A stretch of DNA of 15,325 nt from Actinomycetota bacterium (GTDB taxonomy: Bacteria; Actinomycetota; Actinomycetes; S36-B12). The stretch spans positions 1 through 15,325 of the forward strand of contig JAQCBM010000016.1 of assembly GCA_027729865.1 (NCBI GenBank), read 5' to 3'. The translations under genes and the position numbers were made by a program. The notes under the pieces were generated by a model. It saw only the letters and a list, made by a program, of their open reading frames with translations, did no database searches and had not been told where the DNA came from. Numbering within the stretch: position 1 is the first letter of the stretch; each line of letters begins with the position of its first letter. This document shows, piece by piece, positions 13,629 through 15,325 of this stretch.

Positions 13629-14437
13629 CCCACAGCTGGCAGCGGGGGAGTCTCGCCACCTTGGGATGGGCAAAACTCATGGAACGAACACCACGCGCAT
13701 AGTGCTGACGGCGAGGGGTGGAAGCCGTCGTCCACGGCGCGTGCGATCGCATCGCGAATGGCCAGCACCTTGCGCTCGGTGGCTTGCAGTTCCTCGGCAA
13801 CGGGCTCGTAACTGATGGTCTGCCCGTCCTTGAGGTACATCAACTGCAAACGAGTGGGCACATCGCCGGTCATGCGCCACCACACCAGCGCGTAGAAGCG
13901 CATCTGGAACATCGCCTTGGATTCAAAACCAGCGCCCGGACTCTTGCCTGTCTTGTAGTCGACGAGTCGGATACGCCCATCGGGGGCGCGATCTACCCGG
14001 TCCACGAAGCCGCGAAGTGTCAGACCGTCCTCCAGCTCCGTCGATACCGCCATCTCACGCGCATGCGGCTCGAGGCGAGCAGGATCCTCCATTGAAAAAT
14101 AGGTGTCCAGCAATGTTCGCGCCGGTGAGATGATCGCTTGCGCAACCGCCGCGGAATCCGCATCCGCGGCAATGCCTTCCGCCAACGCGGCCGCGCTCTC
14201 AGGGTCGGAATCTTGAAGTGAGATCCAGCGCTGCTCGAAAAGGTCGACCGCTCTTTCCGCGGTTCGCTCGCGTGCATCTAAGGCGAATAGGTCCTCCAGC
14301 GCCCCGTGCACCAATGTCCCGCGGACAGCGGCGGCCGACGGTGGCTCGGGCAACTTGTCGATGACCCGCAATCGATACAGCAACGGGCACGTGAGGAAGT
14401 CTCCAGCGCGCGACGGTGAGATCGAGGCTGGAAACAC
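13625..14437 (-). CDS. RecB-family PD-(D/E)XK nuclease with Fe-S cluster cysteines
   Basis: A 270-aa standalone RecB-like nuclease domain (PDDEXK_1 type, as in AddB and Cas4). It has H44 in RGTLVHGALE, D146 in LRGFVDRVDR, D160-Y-K162 in RLVDYKTGKSP and Q178 in MFQMRFYALV. Cysteines C17 (DFLTCPLLYR), C247, C250 and C256 (CAWCSFHEFCP) are arranged as in nucleases that hold a 4Fe-4S cluster. It likely cleaves DNA ends or single strands; the repair role is inferred. The M. tuberculosis neighbour of trmI, Rv2119, is to my memory the same family. The long open frame runs to 14731, but I start at GTG 14437, seven bases after TAGGGT on the minus strand. GTG 14446 (MADVFPAS) is the alternative. The last codons overlap the convergent HAD gene. 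Confidence 0.87.
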   Translation of the reverse strand: MFPASISPSRAGDFLTCPLLYRLRVIDKLPEPPSAAAVRGTLVHGALEDLFALDARERTAERAVDLFEQRWISLQDSDPESAAALAEGIAADADSAAVAQAIISPARTLLDTYFSMEDPARLEPHAREMAVSTELEDGLTLRGFVDRVDRAPDGRIRLVDYKTGKSPGAGFESKAMFQMRFYALVWWRMTGDVPTRLQLMYLKDGQTISYEPVAEELQATERKVLAIRDAIARAVDDGFHPSPSALCAWCSFHEFCPSQGGETPPLPAVG

Positions 14438-14444
14438 ATCTGCC

Positions 14445-14450
14445 ACCCTA
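14445..14450 (-). promoter_or_regulatory. -10 box TAGGGT, leaderless RecB-type nuclease
   Basis: TAGGGT on the minus strand is followed by 7 bases and GTG 14437. It is the mirror image of the trmI box at 14464-14469, with 13 bases between the two boxes. Confidence 0.5.
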
Positions 14451-14463
14451 GGTGCGCGGACGC

Positions 14464-14469
14464 TAGGGT
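14464..14469 (+). promoter_or_regulatory. -10 box TAGGGT, leaderless trmI
   Basis: TAGGGT is followed by 7 bases and ATG 14477. Its -35 region would fall on the nuclease -10 box and vice versa. Confidence 0.55.
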
Positions 14470-14476
14470 CCGTCGA

Positions 14477-15325
14477 ATGGCGCGTCCTTCCTACCCGCAG
14501 CCCTCGTTTGAGCCCACAACCATCGGACCGCGGCGCACCGGGCCCATCGGCGAAGGCGATCTGGTGCAGATGACCGACACGCGTGGGAACAAGACGACCA
14601 TCACCGTTCGCGCGGGAGCGATCTTGCACACCCACCGCGGTCAGATTCCGCACGACGCCGTCATCGGACTGCCCGAAGGTGCTACCACGATGTCCTCCCG
14701 CGGAATCGCCTATTTGGTGCAACGTCCGCAATTGGACGACTACGTCCTGGGCATGCCACGCCAGGCCGCGGTCATCTACCCCAAGGACGCCGCTCGGATC
14801 GTTGCGCTGTCGGACCTAGGAAGTGGATCGCGAGTCCTCGAAGCGGGCGTGGGATCCGGTGCGCTCACCTGCTACTTGCTGCGCGCCACCGGTGCCACGG
14901 GACAGGTCATCAGCATGGAGCGCCGATCCGACTTCGCCGAGCAAGCCCGCGAAAACGTCGCACGCTGGTTCGGCGGATTACCGAACACCTGGGATCTCAT
15001 CGAAGGCGACCTCGCCGAACTCAGCGATGATCAGATCAACCAGGTAACCCAAGACGGACTCGATGCCGTCATCTTGGACATGCTCGCCCCATGGGAATGC
15101 CTCGACGTGGCCGATCGCTTGCTACGACCAGGCGGAGCACTGGTGGGGTACGTGGCAACCACCACGCAGCTTTCTCGACTGGTGGAGACCATGCGCCTGT
15201 CGCGCCGCTGGACCGAACCGCGGGCCGAGGAATCGATCGTGCGCACCTGGCATCTGGACGGCCTGGCGGTTCGACCCGACCACCGAATGTCGGGTCACAC
15301 CGGTTTCCTGGTGGCCGCCCGCCAC
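14477..15325 (+). CDS. trmI: tRNA (adenine58-N1)-methyltransferase TrmI, 3' end cut by window
   Basis: An open frame of 283 codons without stop to the window edge. The family length is about 280-300, so little is missing. The product uses S-adenosylmethionine to make m1A58 in the T-loop of tRNA as a homotetramer. The N-terminal small domain (about 23-95: GPIGEGDLVQM, HTHRGQIPHDAVIG) is followed by the Rossmann domain. There YPKDAARIV and VLEAGVGSGALT (120-131) form the SAM loop, E148 in SMERR the ribose contact, and DMLAPWE (201-207) the adenosine/substrate site. LLRPGGALVGYVATTTQ and the C-terminal GHTGFLVAARH also match M. tuberculosis Rv2118c as I remember it. The start ATG 14477 follows TAGGGT by 7 bases. 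In related genomes proteasome genes (arc, dop, pup) lie beyond; that would be right of this window. Confidence 0.95.
   Translation, partial: MARPSYPQPSFEPTTIGPRRTGPIGEGDLVQMTDTRGNKTTITVRAGAILHTHRGQIPHDAVIGLPEGATTMSSRGIAYLVQRPQLDDYVLGMPRQAAVIYPKDAARIVALSDLGSGSRVLEAGVGSGALTCYLLRATGATGQVISMERRSDFAEQARENVARWFGGLPNTWDLIEGDLAELSDDQINQVTQDGLDAVILDMLAPWECLDVADRLLRPGGALVGYVATTTQLSRLVETMRLSRRWTEPRAEESIVRTWHLDGLAVRPDHRMSGHTGFLVAARH

Noticed and set aside
14438..14731. N-terminal extension of the RecB-type nuclease to an ATG at 14731
   Set aside because: The extra roughly 98 codons are antisense to trmI and unlike the family, whose homologues begin near SISPSRAGDF.

Overview
The window looks like a chromosomal housekeeping segment of a high-GC Gram-positive bacterium, class Actinomycetia (by eye about 60% G+C). 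The evidence is a mycothiol ligase gene (mshC), several families that are largely actinobacterial (DUF3090, SCO1664-family, PAC2, DUF5703, an Rv3520c-type F420-dependent LLM oxidoreductase) and a gene order that, from memory, resembles the Mycobacterium tuberculosis stretch from Rv2118c (trmI) to Rv2141c (M20 peptidase). There is no phage, IS element, CRISPR array or toxin-antitoxin module. The genes are densely packed and no gap exceeds 300 bases.

Layout. At 13-155 on the minus strand lie tRNA-Leu(GAG) and its terminator. An M20 peptidase (208-1530, +) converges on a 65-aa DUF5703 protein (minus), which is followed by an aldo/keto reductase (minus). Divergent from the reductase is a pair made of the F420-type LLM oxidoreductase and uppP (+), which converges on corA (minus). 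Next, on the plus strand, is a tightly overlapping trio: histidine phosphatase, DUF3090 protein and SCO1664-family kinase-like protein. It is followed by mshC, pgi and an unrecognised 101-aa gene. These converge on a minus-strand pair, an alpha/beta hydrolase followed by a PAC2 protein. A HAD phosphatase (+) then converges, with overlapping stop codons, on a RecB-type PD-(D/E)XK nuclease with four candidate Fe-S cysteines (minus). Divergent from the nuclease is trmI, which is cut by the right edge of the window.

How the genes fit together. mshC makes the Cys-GlcN-Ins precursor of mycothiol. pgi, two bases downstream, interconverts the two hexose phosphates from which the inositol and glucosamine halves of mycothiol derive. 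uppP recycles the undecaprenyl lipid carrier. TrmI methylates A58 of tRNA. The phosphatase/DUF3090/kinase-like trio is conserved near mshC in Actinobacteria but, as far as I know, its function is not established.

The most striking pattern not explained by the genes is at their starts. Almost every first gene of a transcription unit has a TANNNT box (mostly TAGGGT or TAGCGT) 6-7 bases before the start codon, as expected for leaderless mRNAs. Internal operon genes instead start by overlap, or with a Shine-Dalgarno sequence. This pattern was used to choose several start codons. I found no clearly new system. The best candidates for new biology are the kinase/phosphatase trio, the 101-aa unknown and the mshC-pgi coupling.
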